Origin: Chlamydomonas sphaeroides
Taxonomy: Eukaryota; Chlorophyta; Chlorophyceae; Chlamydomonadales; Chlamydomonadaceae
Assembly: GCA_001662425.1 (NCBI GenBank)
Contig: BDDC01000024.1
Coordinates: 1-64,000, forward strand
DNA: 64,000 nucleotides
Direction: 5' to 3'
Positions 43,980-56,600 of the stretch are shown piece after piece (position 1 is the stretch's first letter; every line of letters starts with the position of its first letter). A program made the translations under genes and the position numbers. The notes below the pieces were generated by a model that saw nothing but the letters and a program-made list of their open reading frames with translations, did not search any database and was not told the DNA's origin.

Positions 43980-46900
43980 NNNNNNNNNNNNNNNNNNNNN
44001 NNNNNNNNNNNNNNNNNNNNNNNNNNNNNNNNNNNNNNNNNNNNNNNNNNNNNNNNNNNNNNNNNNNNNNNNNNNNNNNNNNNNNNNNNNNNNNNNNNNN
44101 NNNNNNNNNNNNNNNNNNNNNNNNNNNNNNNNNNNNNNNNNNNNNNNNNNNNNNNNNNNNNNNNNNNNNNNNNNNNNNNNNNNNNNNNNNNNNNNNNNNN
44201 NNNNNNNNNNNNNNNNNNNNNNNNNNNNNNNNNNNNNNNNNNNNNNNNNNNNNNNNNNNNNNNNNNNNNNNNNNNNNNNNNNNNNNNNNNNNNNNNNNNN
44301 NNNNNNNNNNNNNNNNNNNNNNNNNNNNNNNNNNNAGGATTAGGAGGCGCGGGGGCCGGGACGGCGACGCCTGCATGCTCTGGCGCCTGTCTCGGCCCCT
44401 GTCCAACGCCTCCAACGCCCCTGCCCGCGGCCCTCTTCCCTGCCTGACCTGCCCCTCCCTGCTCCCTCTCCCTGGCACGCCTACCCTCCTCCCTGCCGTC
44501 CCCCTCGCCCCCAGGTGGTGGAGCTGTCGGTGCTGCGCGACGAGATGGACCCGCCCTTTGACATCGCGCTGCGCAACCGCATGCACGACCAGAAGCTGCG
44601 CGCCTGGAGGGACATGACGCCGCAGGAGAGGTGCGAGGACGGCGGCGAGGGGCAGGGAGGGAGGCAGGGGAGGGCGGCGCTGGTGGCATGGGCCGGGCGG
44701 TGGCTGCGGGAGCCCGCGCGTGGGCCCTGGCGCTGGTGCGCACGTGCATAGTACGCGCTGCATCCTCGCCTGCAGCCGCTTGGCGCACGTACCGAGCTAA
44801 CCTCCCCATTCTGCCGCCCCCATCCCCCGTCGTCGCGCTCCCACTTCCCCACCCCCCACCCCCGGCGCCCAGGGCCTTCGACCGCATGCGGGGCCTCATC
44901 GAGCGCTCCAACCGCCGCAACCCGGGCCGCGCCGCGCCCGCCTACTACGAGGACGAGCGGGGCCGCGTGCGGCCGACCCTCAAGGCGGGCTTCGACACGC
45001 AGGGCGAGGACACGTGAGGCCGCGGGACAAGGGAGGCAGGGCAGGGCAGGGGAGGAAGCGCGAGCTGGGAGCGGGGGCACAGCGGGGCACAGCGGGGCAC
45101 AGCGGGGCACAGCGGGGCACAGCGGGGCACAGCGGAGCGCAGCTGCATGCTACCTGCTCGGGCGGGGGTTTTGCCCCCTCTCCACAGCGCAAGTGAACCG
45201 GGGGTCCTGGCTTGGATGCTGCACGACTTGTTCACAACCCCGTTTGGTTCTTCCCCTGCCTCTTTCCCCCTCCGCCCTCCGCGCCCCAGCGTGGACATGC
45301 TGATGGGAGTCAACACGGACGGCGACCTGGGCCTGGGCTGGGACGGCGTCACGGACAGCGAGGAGAACCCCATGGACCCGCGCATTCGGGAGGCCATGGC
45401 GGCGGACGGCATGGAGGACAAGATCGAGGTGGGGCTGCGAGAGGGAATGGGAGGGGCAGGGAATGAGCGATGGACAAGTGAGGGGGCTGAGGCCATGGCA
45501 CGACCGTCGAAAGGCCGTGGGCGCGGGACTGGCCCGGGCCTCTGGCACGGTAGAACGCGCGCGTATGGTGCACGCTTCACTCCTGGCACAAGCCCCTCTC
45601 CCCGCGTGCCCGACTGACCCCTGGCCTTACGGTGCCGGTGCTGCCCATCAACCCTCTGCGCCCTTCCCCGGCAACCAACCGGGCCTCATTCGCGCCCGCG
45701 CCTCCCCTCACCAAATCCCTTTGGCTCCTCCCCCTCCCCCCTCCCCCCTCCCCCAGGACGAGTCCTTCAAGGAGAGCGTGCTGGGCGGCGCCATCATCAA
45801 CCCCTTCACCGGTGAGCCGGGCGCCGCCTGCTGTGCCGTACCGGTTTCTGCACAGCCAGCGTCAAACCAGCGCCAGAGCCTTCACGGGCACGGCCCAGGC
45901 AGCAACGGGCCGAGGCTGGAAGGCCAGCATGAGCATCGGCGGCGCAGCAGCCGCTTGCGCGACAAGCCCACCGCCAGCTGGCCGGCCTCGGACCGCACGC
46001 CCGGCCGGCCGCTGCTGCCCGCTGCCATGCGCCTGGGGCCGGCGAGGCCCGCGAGCCCGCCACCGGGAGGTGGCCTTGGGCGCGGCAGGCGCTCCCGTTG
46101 CGGCGCGCCCGCGTTGGCCCAACACAAGCCGGTGCCAGCCCCGTCCAACCCGTTATGATGCCCCGCGTGCTCACCGCTCGCCAGGCCTGGACATGAAGAC
46201 GTACCTGGAGGGCAAGGAGGGCCGCCACAACGAGATGGTTGCGGTGTGGGCCAAGAGCCGCGAGGGCCGCAAGTGGCTGCGCGACACGAGGCGCAAGCAC
46301 GGCCAGCAGGTGCGTGCATGTGCGTGTGCGTGCGTGTACCACATATGTCACACTCCAGCGGTGCCTTCTGCCTTCTGTGCGCATGCCCACACATCAACCG
46401 GGTGTACCTGTGTCAAGTTACCTGCCTTCAGGGAAAGGGTAATTACCTTCAGCCAGCCGCCGCTTAGCCCCGCTCGGCTCGCTTCTCTCTTCCCCCTCGC
46501 CCTGCCCCCACTGCAACCCCCACATCCGGCCCCTCGCCCCCAGAGCGAGTCGCTCTCCTCCTCCGTCCACGAGGAGCTGAGCGAGAACGCGCAGCTCGTA
46601 CAGATGGCCAAGGGGGTGAGCGGGCAGGGGCGCTGTTACTGCATCCTTGAATCAGGCCATCATCACAGTACCGGTATGCAGCTGGCATAGCGGCAGCGTA
46701 CACGACGAGAGTGCCTTGTTCGTGCGTCCTTGGGGTGTGCTGCTTATGACGCGTGCAGCAGCCTTTGCGTCAAACCTCACCTCGCCCTTGCTCGACCCTG
46801 CAGATGGGCGTCAGCGAGTCCAAGATCAAGTGGTACAACGAGGTCAACGAGCGGTGAGCAGGGCTGCCGGGCAGTTGATCATGGTAGCGTATGCAGCGCG

Positions 46901-49078
46901 CAAGGCAAGGACATGGGGCATGGGAGTTGCGTGTCTCGCAAGGGCGGCCAACGCGCAATGCGCAGGCGTGGGGGCCAGGGAGGCCTTGTGGACGGACGCT
47001 AGGGACCGGACTGTACGCCGGGGCGGGCGGGCGGGCTGGGCAGGCAGGGGCGGCGGGCCTGCTGCTCGCGTACTGCCCCTCCCCACACCGGGCGGCGGGG
47101 GCAGGGGCGCACCACCATCTTGGCTCCCTTGCCAACAACACATATCTGCAGTAGTACGTCTGCGCGCGTGGCTTCTGAGGGATTGCGCGCCACTCCCGCC
47201 AACACCGCCAGGTACCGGCGGCTGATGTTCGAGGACAAGGACGAGCTGGCGGCGGCGCGCTTCAAGGACCGGCGGCGGCCCGGCAACCCGCTGGCGCCCG
47301 ACAACACCGACACGGGCTTCGAGACGGACAGCGACATGATGGAGATGTGCGAGCTGCCCGAGATCCTGTGAGCCCAGGCCCGGGGCTGCATCGTTGGGCC
47401 CCATCGGGGATCTCGGCTGCGGGGCGTGCGGCTCCAGGTGTGCTGCTGCCCTCACCTTGGGCCCGCCTCACCCGGCCCCCTGTCCCTTCGTGCTGCACCC
47501 CGCTCCCCAGCGGCACGGTGGAGGAGGCCAAGCAGATCATCGGCCGCGCCCGCATGTGGCGCTGGAAGCCGTACGGCGAGGTCACGCTCCGCTTTGCGCA
47601 GGACGCCACCGGCGCGCCCGCGCCCCTCATGCAGGTGGGTGGGGGGCTTGGCCGCCACCGGCACGGGGCCGCGTTGAGCTGCGCCCCCATGTGGGCGGTA
47701 CGGCCCACGGCAGCACCGTCCTGTTGCCGTTGCAATTTTCGCCCCCATCCTTCGCCTCCGCGCCCAACCTGCCTCACCTGGCCCGGTCCCCTGCGCCACT
47801 TGACCTACCCATGGCCCCCATGCCCCCACCGGGACCTGTGTCACTGTCCTCGCAAGGCGCCACCAATGACATGCCTCCCTCCCCGTCCGCGCCCAGGACC
47901 CGCTGCACTACCCCTTCGGCACCAAGTTCATGGCGCCCGGGCCGCTGGGGCTGTGCCACCCGGTGCCCAACGACCCCGCCATCCGGGCCGAGATGGAGCT
48001 GGTGGCGCGCAACTTCGCGCACGTGTACAGGTAGGGGCGGCGTCGTCAAGGGATGCAGGATTGATGTACACAGGAGGTTGGACGACAGGTTTCCAAGGGA
48101 CACCAATGGGCACCTATGGACTGGGCTATCATGAGCTGTGCAGTACGTGTGGTGGCGCAGCGTTCCTGGAGGGCGCACGTGAGCCGTGTGCGGTCCACGG
48201 CCCTCCCCCATCGCAGGCAGTACAACTTCGACTGGGACCCCGAGCCGGGCACCGTGCAGTACAAGATCGACCAGCGCATCCGCCGGGTGGGGCTAGCGGG
48301 GCTGGCGTGGAAGGGCCAGGGGAATAAGCTGCTGGGGCGGAGCGCTGTCTGGGATCTCGAGCGGCGTGCGGCTGGCACGGCTGCACCCACGCCCAACGCC
48401 GGACGCACTCAGCTGCGCGCCGAGGCCTTCGGCGTCCACTCGTCGCGCTGCTCGGCCCGGTTGTGACCAACTCCGCGCCCCTCCCTGGCCGCCAGGCGAT
48501 CGAGCTGCGCAACAACTCGCTGGCCCGCTACATGGAGGCCGCCGACGAGGTGCGCGCCAGCACGTGGCCGCAACCTGCCACCGGCACCTTCTGTCAGTAC
48601 ATGCCACCAGCATCTGCTATCAGTACCTGCCACCAGCATCTGCTGTCAGTACCTACCACATGTTTTGGGGAATGCAGATCTGATGCTGACATGACCTGTG
48701 GCGCGCCGTCACCCGCAGGTGCTCGCCGAGCCGCCCGAGGGCGAGGGCGACCAGCAGCTGCTGCTCGCCTCCGCCTCGGCCCTCTACGACGACGCGCCGC
48801 AGACCGCCCCGGGCCCCGGCCCCGCCTCCACCAGCGGCGCCGGCTGCAGCCCCTTTGCCCGGCCGGGCAGCGTGTTCGCGTCGCTGTCGATGGGCGGCAT
48901 GGGCATGGGCGGCTCGCCGCTGGTGGCCGCGGCCTCGGGCGCCGCGGCGGCGGGCAGCGTCAGGCTGGGCTACGCGGCCCGCGTGGTGCTGAGCGCCTTC
49001 TCGGATGCGGCCAAGGCCGTGCCGACGTCGCGGCCGCGGCTGGCGAGGCCGGGCCGGGGGCAGCGCCGCCGGGCATGA
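40859..49078 (+). CDS. TIC100: MORN-repeat protein, TIC100-like plastid import component, 973 aa
   Basis: Seventeen exons: 40859-41808, 43109-43216, 43480-43587, 43744-43903, 44515-44630, 44873-45013, 45290-45428, 45757-45811, 46185-46309, 46544-46615, 46804-46853, 47212-47367, 47511-47634, 47897-48030, 48217-48286, 48496-48549, 48719-49078. MORN motifs lie at ~317-400 (YEGLSKQSIPHGMG, YEGEFQAGFAHGLGQF, LYIGEFFAGQKHGCG), followed by MKPFYYLVERGVDPIEAY and WYRGTKLGD. This order of MORN repeats then an MKPF..VE.GVDP segment fits TIC100, a subunit of the TIC translocon at the chloroplast inner envelope (871 aa in Arabidopsis). The N-terminal 315 residues hold an acidic region and a (A)AGGKA tandem repeat at ~120-155. 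No clear transit peptide is visible: the start MASSKDKDAAK is Lys/Asp-rich, so either targeting is atypical or an upstream exon is missing. Another MORN protein remains possible. Intron 4 contains a G40 run and an N gap. Confidence 0.8.
41809..43108 (+). other. Large GC-rich first intron of the TIC100-like gene
   Basis: This 1,300-bp intron has a GTGAGT donor and a CCCCCAG acceptor after a C/T tract. It is open in several frames on both strands only because of its composition (Arg/Ala/Gly/Pro-rich translations). No protein motif or RNA gene was recognised. Confidence 0.8.
43938..43977 (+). repeat. 40-base G homopolymer next to a gap
   Basis: An unbroken run of 40 G follows a TG-rich stretch in intron 4 of the TIC100-like gene, two bases before the N gap. 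It may be a real G-tract with quadruplex potential or a sequencing artefact of a long homopolymer. Confidence 0.9.
43980..44335. other. Assembly gap (356 N) in intron 4 of the TIC100-like gene
   Basis: Exons 4 and 5 on either side join in phase, so no coding exon has to be missing. Confidence 0.95.
45071..45140 (+). repeat. Decamer minisatellite in intron 6 of the TIC100-like gene
   Basis: Five perfect copies of AGCGGGGCAC at 45081-45130 are flanked by one imperfect copy on each side. Confidence 0.95.
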
Positions 49079-49802
49079 GCGCCGTGCGGCGTGCAAGGCG
49101 GGCAGGGGGCGGCTTGAGGGAGGAGATGTTGGGGCGGGGGCAGGGAAGGGAGGAAGGGAGGGGGATGGCATGGGATGGGGCTCTTGGCGTGTGCTTCAAT
49201 ACGCGGATCGGTGCACTGCCGCGCGGTGTGTGTCCGTGGGTGCTAGGTAGGTTCGGACGGCGGCGCGGCCCGCACGCGGTGCGGGTGCCTAGCCGGTGTG
49301 TTGTGTTTGGTTCGTGGGGCCGGAGGTGGCTCAACGCCTGTCAGCGCCTGCGTTGCGTGCACACGGGCGGCTCCATGGGGGGAAGGCCCGTGCAACTGCG
49401 TCGCACAGCCCATGTGCCGTTGCAGCGGCACGCAGCTTAGGGCTGCGACGCAGCTTAGGGCTGCTCCCTGGAGCGTGTCCGGTCCACGGCGGCAGCGAGG
49501 CCTGCGCCCCAGCGGTGGACGCGTGAGTTCCCAGGTGGGCTGGGGGAGGGAACTGGGCGGCGCCGCCGGCTCATGCCGGGCCCGCAGGAACGAGACGCTG
49601 CGGCTGCATGGAGGCGGCGCCGAGGGTGGGCCTGGGGCTGCCGTGAGGCCTCCTGGCGGGTGGTGCGGAGGTCTTGGTGGCTCGGCGCGGTGGCAGCGAA
49701 CCGGCTGGGTGGTGGCGCTGAGCCGGAGCGGGGCGCAGGCTCTTGTGCGATGTGAGGCCGGGCGGGCGCCGCGGGCCCAAGGGTGGCGGACCAGGCCTCG
49801 GA

Positions 49803-49807
49803 TGTAA
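49803..49807 (+). terminator. TGTAA polyadenylation signal candidate
   Basis: This TGTAA lies 725 bp after the stop codon of the TIC100-like gene on the same strand. The implied 3' UTR is long but not unusual for a green alga. Confidence 0.4.
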
Positions 49808-50634
49808 GGTGTTCAATTGCCGCGCACGCGTGCCGCTCTCGCTGGCCCGAATGCGCGTGACAGCACCGGCCACACAGAGGGCAGGAGGCCTCCTGGCGGG
49901 CGTCAGCTGGGCCCTGCTGGGCTCAGGGGCCAGCCTCCAGGCTCCTCTTGGACGGCGCCAACGGCTCAACGGCGAGCCAGCGGCGCTCCTTGCGTTGACT
50001 TTATGGTTCGTGACGGGAGGCGAGGAGGCACACGAGTCAGCGCGAGCGGCTTTATGTGTTATATTGAATATTCGGCGTAGTTCGCGGTGATGCTGTAGGC
50101 GTCACAAGTTGAGGTCTCTGAGCTTCACGAAATTGTCCAGCGGCAGCATGCTGAAGTTGATCATAGCCGCTGCATCATGCACCAGGGCATACTATTATAT
50201 CATGTTTGAGCTGTGCATTAGGTTTGGGGTCTCGAATATAACAGGAAAGCGGATTGGCTCGCGGCGCCTGCTCACCTACCCGGCCAGGAGTTCCCATCAG
50301 GCCCGCATCTAGTGCATACTCAGCTACGAGCTGCTATACTTCGCACACAAAGAACACGAAACGTCAGGCGACAACAAGCAACGGCTCGCGTACTGGACTT
50401 ATCACGCGCGTCAAGGCCGCGGAAGTTCTCCCTCCATCAAACATAGTTTCCTCGTATATAGGCTTGAAACATCGCAACGAGCGAGGCCGGTGCAATCTGT
50501 TGTTCACCACCGCGGCATCGACGCCACAGACCTGGCTGCTCGCCTGAGCTTGGCTTGATCTCTTGCGGTTTGCAATGAGCCGCTAGAGGTGGCTGCCGTC
50601 AGCCGAGGCACTCCTCGGGAAACGGCGAGCCACC
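49808..50634. promoter_or_regulatory. Intergenic and promoter region of the cyclase gene
   Basis: From about 50040 to 50500 the DNA becomes distinctly AT-richer than its surroundings (for example TTATATTGAATATTCGG and CTATTATATCATG), consistent with a promoter upstream of the cyclase start. No specific element can be proved. Confidence 0.5.
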
Positions 50635-53600
50635 ATGGCAGACGAGCTGCAGGCGACCACCTCAGGCTCGCGGCTACCCGACTTGTCTTCGGTCTATGCG
50701 GAGCCTCCTGGCACTGTCACCCGTCAGCCGACAACGGCGTCGTCTTTCCTGCGCCGTGGCACGGGGCAGCTCGATAATGCTGGCTCGCTGACGCCGAGCA
50801 CGTCGGGGAGGCCGCCCTTGCCAGCATCGTCTGCGCGATCATCACCACAAACATCAAATGCAACAAAGAGCGCCTTCGGGCTGCCCGAGTCGGCGAGCAG
50901 GCGCGACAGTCCGCGGTCTCGCCCGAGCATCGTCGAGGCCGCGGCCGCGCGCCTGTCCGAATCGCTCGTCGCGACGGGCCCATTCAAGCAGCGAGCATTA
51001 GAAGTGGACTCCGTGCGGGCTAGCGAGAGCCAAGTCCCCGAAGAAGATGGGTCGAAGCCCCAAGTCCTGCCGGTAAGTTTTGGTGCCTTCGTCCGCCCTC
51101 AGCAGCGCGCCCGCAGCACCGCAGCGCAGCTCGCCAGCCGCACCATCCGGCCTTAGCAAGAACGCATTCAGATGGACTCCCTGTGCCTGTGCCAACCGCC
51201 CACGCCGTCCCGCGCCCCGGGGCCGCCTGTACAGGCAACGCCCAAGGGCTCGGGCACCATTGCTCCGCAGTCGGCGCCAACGCCGTTCGAGTTGGGTCTC
51301 GAGGCCGCAGCCGTGGCGCCAGAGCCGCCTGTCCGCATCCCGCTGCCGGGCTGGATGCCGCCACAAGGGCACCCCAACCCCGGTAACTTCTCGGACAAGC
51401 ACAAGACCAGCGGAGCTGCGGCCGCCGCGGCCGCCGCGGCCGCCGCGGCCGCCGCGGCCGCCGCGGCCGCCGCCGCCGCGGCCGCCGCGGCTGCGGCCGC
51501 TGGCGCGGGGGGCGTGCGCTTCACCCTGCCCGAGGGCCTGGTGGCCCGGCCCCAGTCTGCTGGAGTAGCGGGTGAGCCCACACAGCTTTCCCTGCACCAA
51601 GCCCCCGATGCCGTGCCCCCCTCCGAACGCTGAGTGCGACGTGCTACCGTGTGCCCATCGCCACCGGACCCTTGCGGCGGGCCTCGGCCTCGCCGCGCCG
51701 CCTGCCTTGCATAGCCGCCCGCTCATGCCAGACCTGCAAGCTGCCGTCCAGCCCATTCCACCCGCTTGTCCCTGCAGGCGGTGTGCTGGCGGCGCGCCGG
51801 CGGCTGACGATGCGGCAATCCATGGTGCAGCGGCTCAAGCCAGCAGGCGGTGAGCGGCCGCGCACAATGCACTAGTCGGCCGGTAGCCGGGACTGCAATG
51901 AGGCAGCACCAGACTACGGGTCGCTCTTGCGACGCGCTGACCCACGCGCTGGCGGTCTGACAACCCCGAGCCGGCCGGTAGCTAGGGCTGCAGGGGCCCG
52001 CACCAGTTTGCGGCCCGCTCTTGTGAGACACCCCGCCGGGGCCCGAGCCAGCGCGCTCACCATCCCTAGACCGCACCACCCTCCCCCGGGGCCCGAGGGG
52101 CCGACGTGCAGCCCGAGGGGCCGACGTGCAGCCCGAGGGGCCGGCCACCGGGCGCAGCTAGCAAGGCTCCTTGCGTCCGTGCGTGCCGCTGGGCGGGGCC
52201 TCATGCTCGTACTCAGGATACGCATGTCGTGTGATGTACGCATGGAAGAGGGGGGCAGCAGGGCGCATGGTCATGCCAGGCTTTCACGGTATGACCCCAG
52301 ACAAGGGTAAGCGGGACGTGTGAGGCTCGTGCCACGGGAAGCCCGATCTTGAGCCCCGCCTGCTCAAATCCCATTGCAGACTCGGGGGACGTCGGCGGCG
52401 TGATGCCGGCGCGGGCCTCGGCGGGAGCCGGCGGCGACGCCTTCCTCACCACCAGCGGCTCGCTCACCAAGCAGCGCAACGGAGGTGAGCAACCCGACTG
52501 CCGGCTCGCCCCCGTCACAGTCACCTCCCTCTCGGTCCCAGCTCGCAACGCTAAGCAGCTACGCCCTTACGTTCCCTCCCATGACAAGGGCCCAAGCCGC
52601 CGCAACCCGACCTCTTCCCCGCCCGCAGAAACTGACAGCGCACGCGAGTCGTCTAGCAGCATCAACGCCACCGGCGACCCACGGGTCAGCACCAGCACCG
52701 CCGACGGCGCCGGCGGCGCGGGCAGCCGGCGCACGTCCTTCGCGCGGCTAGCTCCCTGGAAGAAGCGCGTGCTGGCTGTGATGAACCACATCTACTTCTA
52801 CTGGATGCTCGTCTTCCTCACCTTCTTCATCATCTTCGAGGACGATTTCAAGCGCGCCTGCCTGCCGCCCTCCGCTGACCTGCCGCTGGAGATCACCATC
52901 ACCGTCATCTTCGTGTTGTTCGCGCTAGAGATGGGTGAGGCCCATCTGCACCGCCGTCCGCCTAGAGCGCGGTACATCTTGCCCCCAAGCCCCCTGCCCC
53001 AACGCACTCCGTCCAGGGCATCCCACGACGCGCCGCTTGCTCCCCTCCCGCCCCTCCTCCTCCAGCGCTGTCCTCGTTACTGCGGCCCGGCTACTTCCTG
53101 GGCTTTTACTTTTGGCTGGACGCCATAGCCACCAGCAGCCTGGTGTTTGAGGTGCCCACGGTGCGCATCCAGTTCTTCGGCGGCTCCGAGTACATCAACC
53201 TGGCTGACCGGGGCGGCTTCGTGGACAACGCGGGCGACCAGCTGTACATCAGCAGCAAGGCCGGCCGCGTGGCACGGGTGAGCGTGGTGGCGACGGAGCG
53301 GCACTGGGGCTTGGGCAGGGCGCAGGGGCTGGGAGGCGTCGTGACGGACCCAGCGGGGGCAAGCCGGGGCGGCAAGGGACGCTGGAAGCGAGTGCGGAAA
53401 GGGACGGGGGAGCGGGCTGGCCACAGCGAAGCCAAAGGGGACCATCAGGAGCTGGGGTTTGGCCACGTCGACATGGCTGCCGTTCCCCGCCCGCCCGCCC
53501 CCTCTGCCAGATCTTCCGCCTGCTGCGCATGCTGCGCCTCTACTCGCTGTACACCGTGTACGTGCGCCGCCGCCGCATCCGGGCGGCGCTGGAGGCGGCC

Positions 53601-56600
53601 AATGCGACGGGCGTGGTCGCCAGCAACGAGCAGCTGAGCATCATCGAGTTCGAGATGCAGCAGGAGCAGGAGCGCAAGACGCGCGTGGGCCAGAAGCTGG
53701 AAGGTGCGGTCCTGCGCCATTTCAGTAACTGTAGAACAAGCGTGGGAGTCATTGGGCCCCGGGCCCGCGGGGGGCTGCCAGACGGCGGCCCTGGCTGTAG
53801 TGGGCAAAAGAATCGAACTCGCGGAAACAGCACGGTATCCGGTGTGGGCATCTCTTGCATGGGGCCCCGCGAGCCCCGGGTGCCAGAGCGCAGCACAGAG
53901 GCATGCACCACAGTCCACGGGTATCAGGGTCGCCCGCCAAAACGAGGCCAGTGCTTTGGCAGTAAACGAGGTTCCGAGCCGCCTAGCGGTGCTGCCACCG
54001 TAGCGCATCCAAACCGCCACCACAACTAACCAACCACCAACCCCGCGACGCAGAATTGACCACGCGCCGCATCATCGTGGGCCTGCTCATCATGATCCTC
54101 ATCCTGCCCGCCTTTGACACGCGGCTGGGCACCTTCGGCCGCCCGCGCACGCTGGGCGAGAGCGGGCTCAAGATGCTGCACGGCATGGCGGTGGCGGAGG
54201 GGCCGGGCACGCCCTCCTTCACGGCGGCCATGCAGGTGCGTCATGCCGGGGGGTGGCGGTGGCGGCAGTAGACCGGTGGTGGCTGTGGTGGACCGGTGGT
54301 GGCGGTGGTGGCGCCCTGGGCACGGGGACGGGAGCCGCGCCTGGGCGGCCTGGCGGGGAGAAGGAGATGGGGGCCGCGGCTGCTTGGGTTGGCTTGGGAT
54401 TGCACCGGTTCCGGGGCCTGAGATAGCTAATGAGGCGGCGCGAGCGGGCCGTTGGGGACGCACAGCAGCTAGGTACGCAGATTTTCAGACCCCGCCGTAC
54501 CACCTGATTGCCGTACGTAGGTGTACAAGGACGAGATCCACTTCAACGCGGGCACGCGGCCCACCTCGTTCCTCTACAACCTGCTCATCGCCAACATCAC
54601 ATATGTGCCGCTGCGCTCCGACCCGCGCCGCTTCGAGGAGCTCTACTTCTACGCGTACAACTCGTACCAGGTACGGCAGAATCCACGGCGTACGGCTGTA
54701 TGGCAAATGGTGTGCCTGTCGTCAGCGAATGCCACGTGCTGGGTTAATGATAAACTAGAACGAAATCACAGAAGGAATATCTGTAACCTGCGAAAACGTG
54801 AATGGGTTCCGTGGCAGAAGGCGCGCGTGCCGCCCAAAGCCCGGCCCAACAGAGGGGAGCTACCCAAGCCGCCAGCGCCCAACACTCTGCTTTTCCCCGG
54901 CGGCCCGCGCCCTCCAAACCCTCAGTGCCCCACGGACGTCAACTGGTCGTCCGCGCTGGTGGCGCGCAACATGAGCGCGCCGCTCGACGGCAGCTGCCTG
55001 CGCTGGGACACGTTTGCCGTGTACGATTGGAAGTGGTACTCACAGGTCAACGTGAGTACGGGTGTGCAGTGCCTTGCGCGCTCACCCTGCCGTACAGTGT
55101 CCTTCAACGTCCCCCGCAAGACCTCGCGCTTCGTGACATGCCATACACCACTGCTCGGGGACCCGCGCGCAAATGCAAAGCCCTTCAACTCTCCTTTTGC
55201 TGCTGCCGACGCGCCCCGTCATGCGCCCTGTTTGCAGGCCATCCTCAACATCGCGCGCTCGCTGTTTGTCATCGTGCTGCTGGTGCTCGGCGCGCACTTC
55301 CTTAACCGCGACTCGCGAAACCTGGTGCTGCTGCCCATCGAGCGCATGATACAGCGCGTGCAGGTACGGGGCGCGCAGAGCGCACGACACGAAACCCTGG
55401 CTGCCCCGGAGCGGCCCCCGCATGCTGCCCACGCCGCCCTGCTGCGTTCCCGGGTGTGCCCCCAAGGGTCCCTATCGCCACGTTCTGCACGCGGCAGCGC
55501 TTCATACCCCCACCACCTCGACATCGCTCCGCAGGAAATGGCGGAGAACCCGCTGGCGCTGGCGGAGAGCCGGCTGCAGCTGGCGGCGCCATGGCAGGAC
55601 AGGTGCGTGGAGGCGGCTGTCTTGGCTGGCATAGGGGCGCGGCTGCGGGGCGTCGCTGGCATGCATGGGGTCTTGCAGTGGGCGTGTGGTGGCCGGCTCC
55701 CGCGAGGGGATGAACTGAAGGGTACCGAGCAGCTGCGGCTTGCACGTACGGACCCTGTGGGTTCCACCCCCTGCCCGGCGGCGGCGGGGTCTCCAACGCC
55801 CCACGCCGTCCAGCGCTGCTACATGGTCCAGCGACACAAGTGTTGTGTCAACTGGAGCCCCACCAGATGTGGTGCCGTCTGCCCCCCCTGCGTGTTGCTG
55901 CACCCCGCAGGCTGCAGACGCTGTCGGACGCCACCAAGCCCCGGGCCCACCGCGACTCGGGCGCAACCACAGGCTGCGCCGCCAGCTCCCTCGACGGCGT
56001 CGCCACCGTACACATGCCGTACAGCAGCAACGGTACGGCAGGCGGCAAGGAGGCCGTACACATGACGGCCGTGACGGTGCTTGGAAGCGGGCCCTCTGGC
56101 TTTGGCCTGGACCCCAAGGTCAAGCGCCTGTCGACGGCGTCGGCGCGAAGCAGCGCCGACGGCGGCGTCGGCGCCGGCGCGGTGCTGGTTGGCCCGGCGG
56201 CGGTGACCGGAAGCGCGGCGGCGCGGACGAGCGTCACCAAGGGAGGAGCGCCGCAGCCTGGCGTGTCGTCGTGGCGGGTGAGGCAGGGGGCAAGCCAGAC
56301 CGCAGCTCCGCCTCCACGCCACCGCAAACGTCGCCGTCGCGGCATCGCGCACACCCCGTGCCTTCCGCACAATCCCAGACCCAATTCGAGCGCCCGCGCC
56401 ATTAAACTGGCTCCCTCACCTCGTCTCCTCCCGGTGCCCCGCCGAGCAGGTCCGGCTGTGGGTGCGCTGGCTGCGCCTCCGCACCGCGCTGCGCAACGCG
56501 GCGGAGCGCGTGTGGACGTACCTGTGGGACGGTCCGCCGGACGACGCGGACGGCAACGGCGGCGCCGTCACGGGCGCTGGCGCGTACGAAACCGAGGTGC

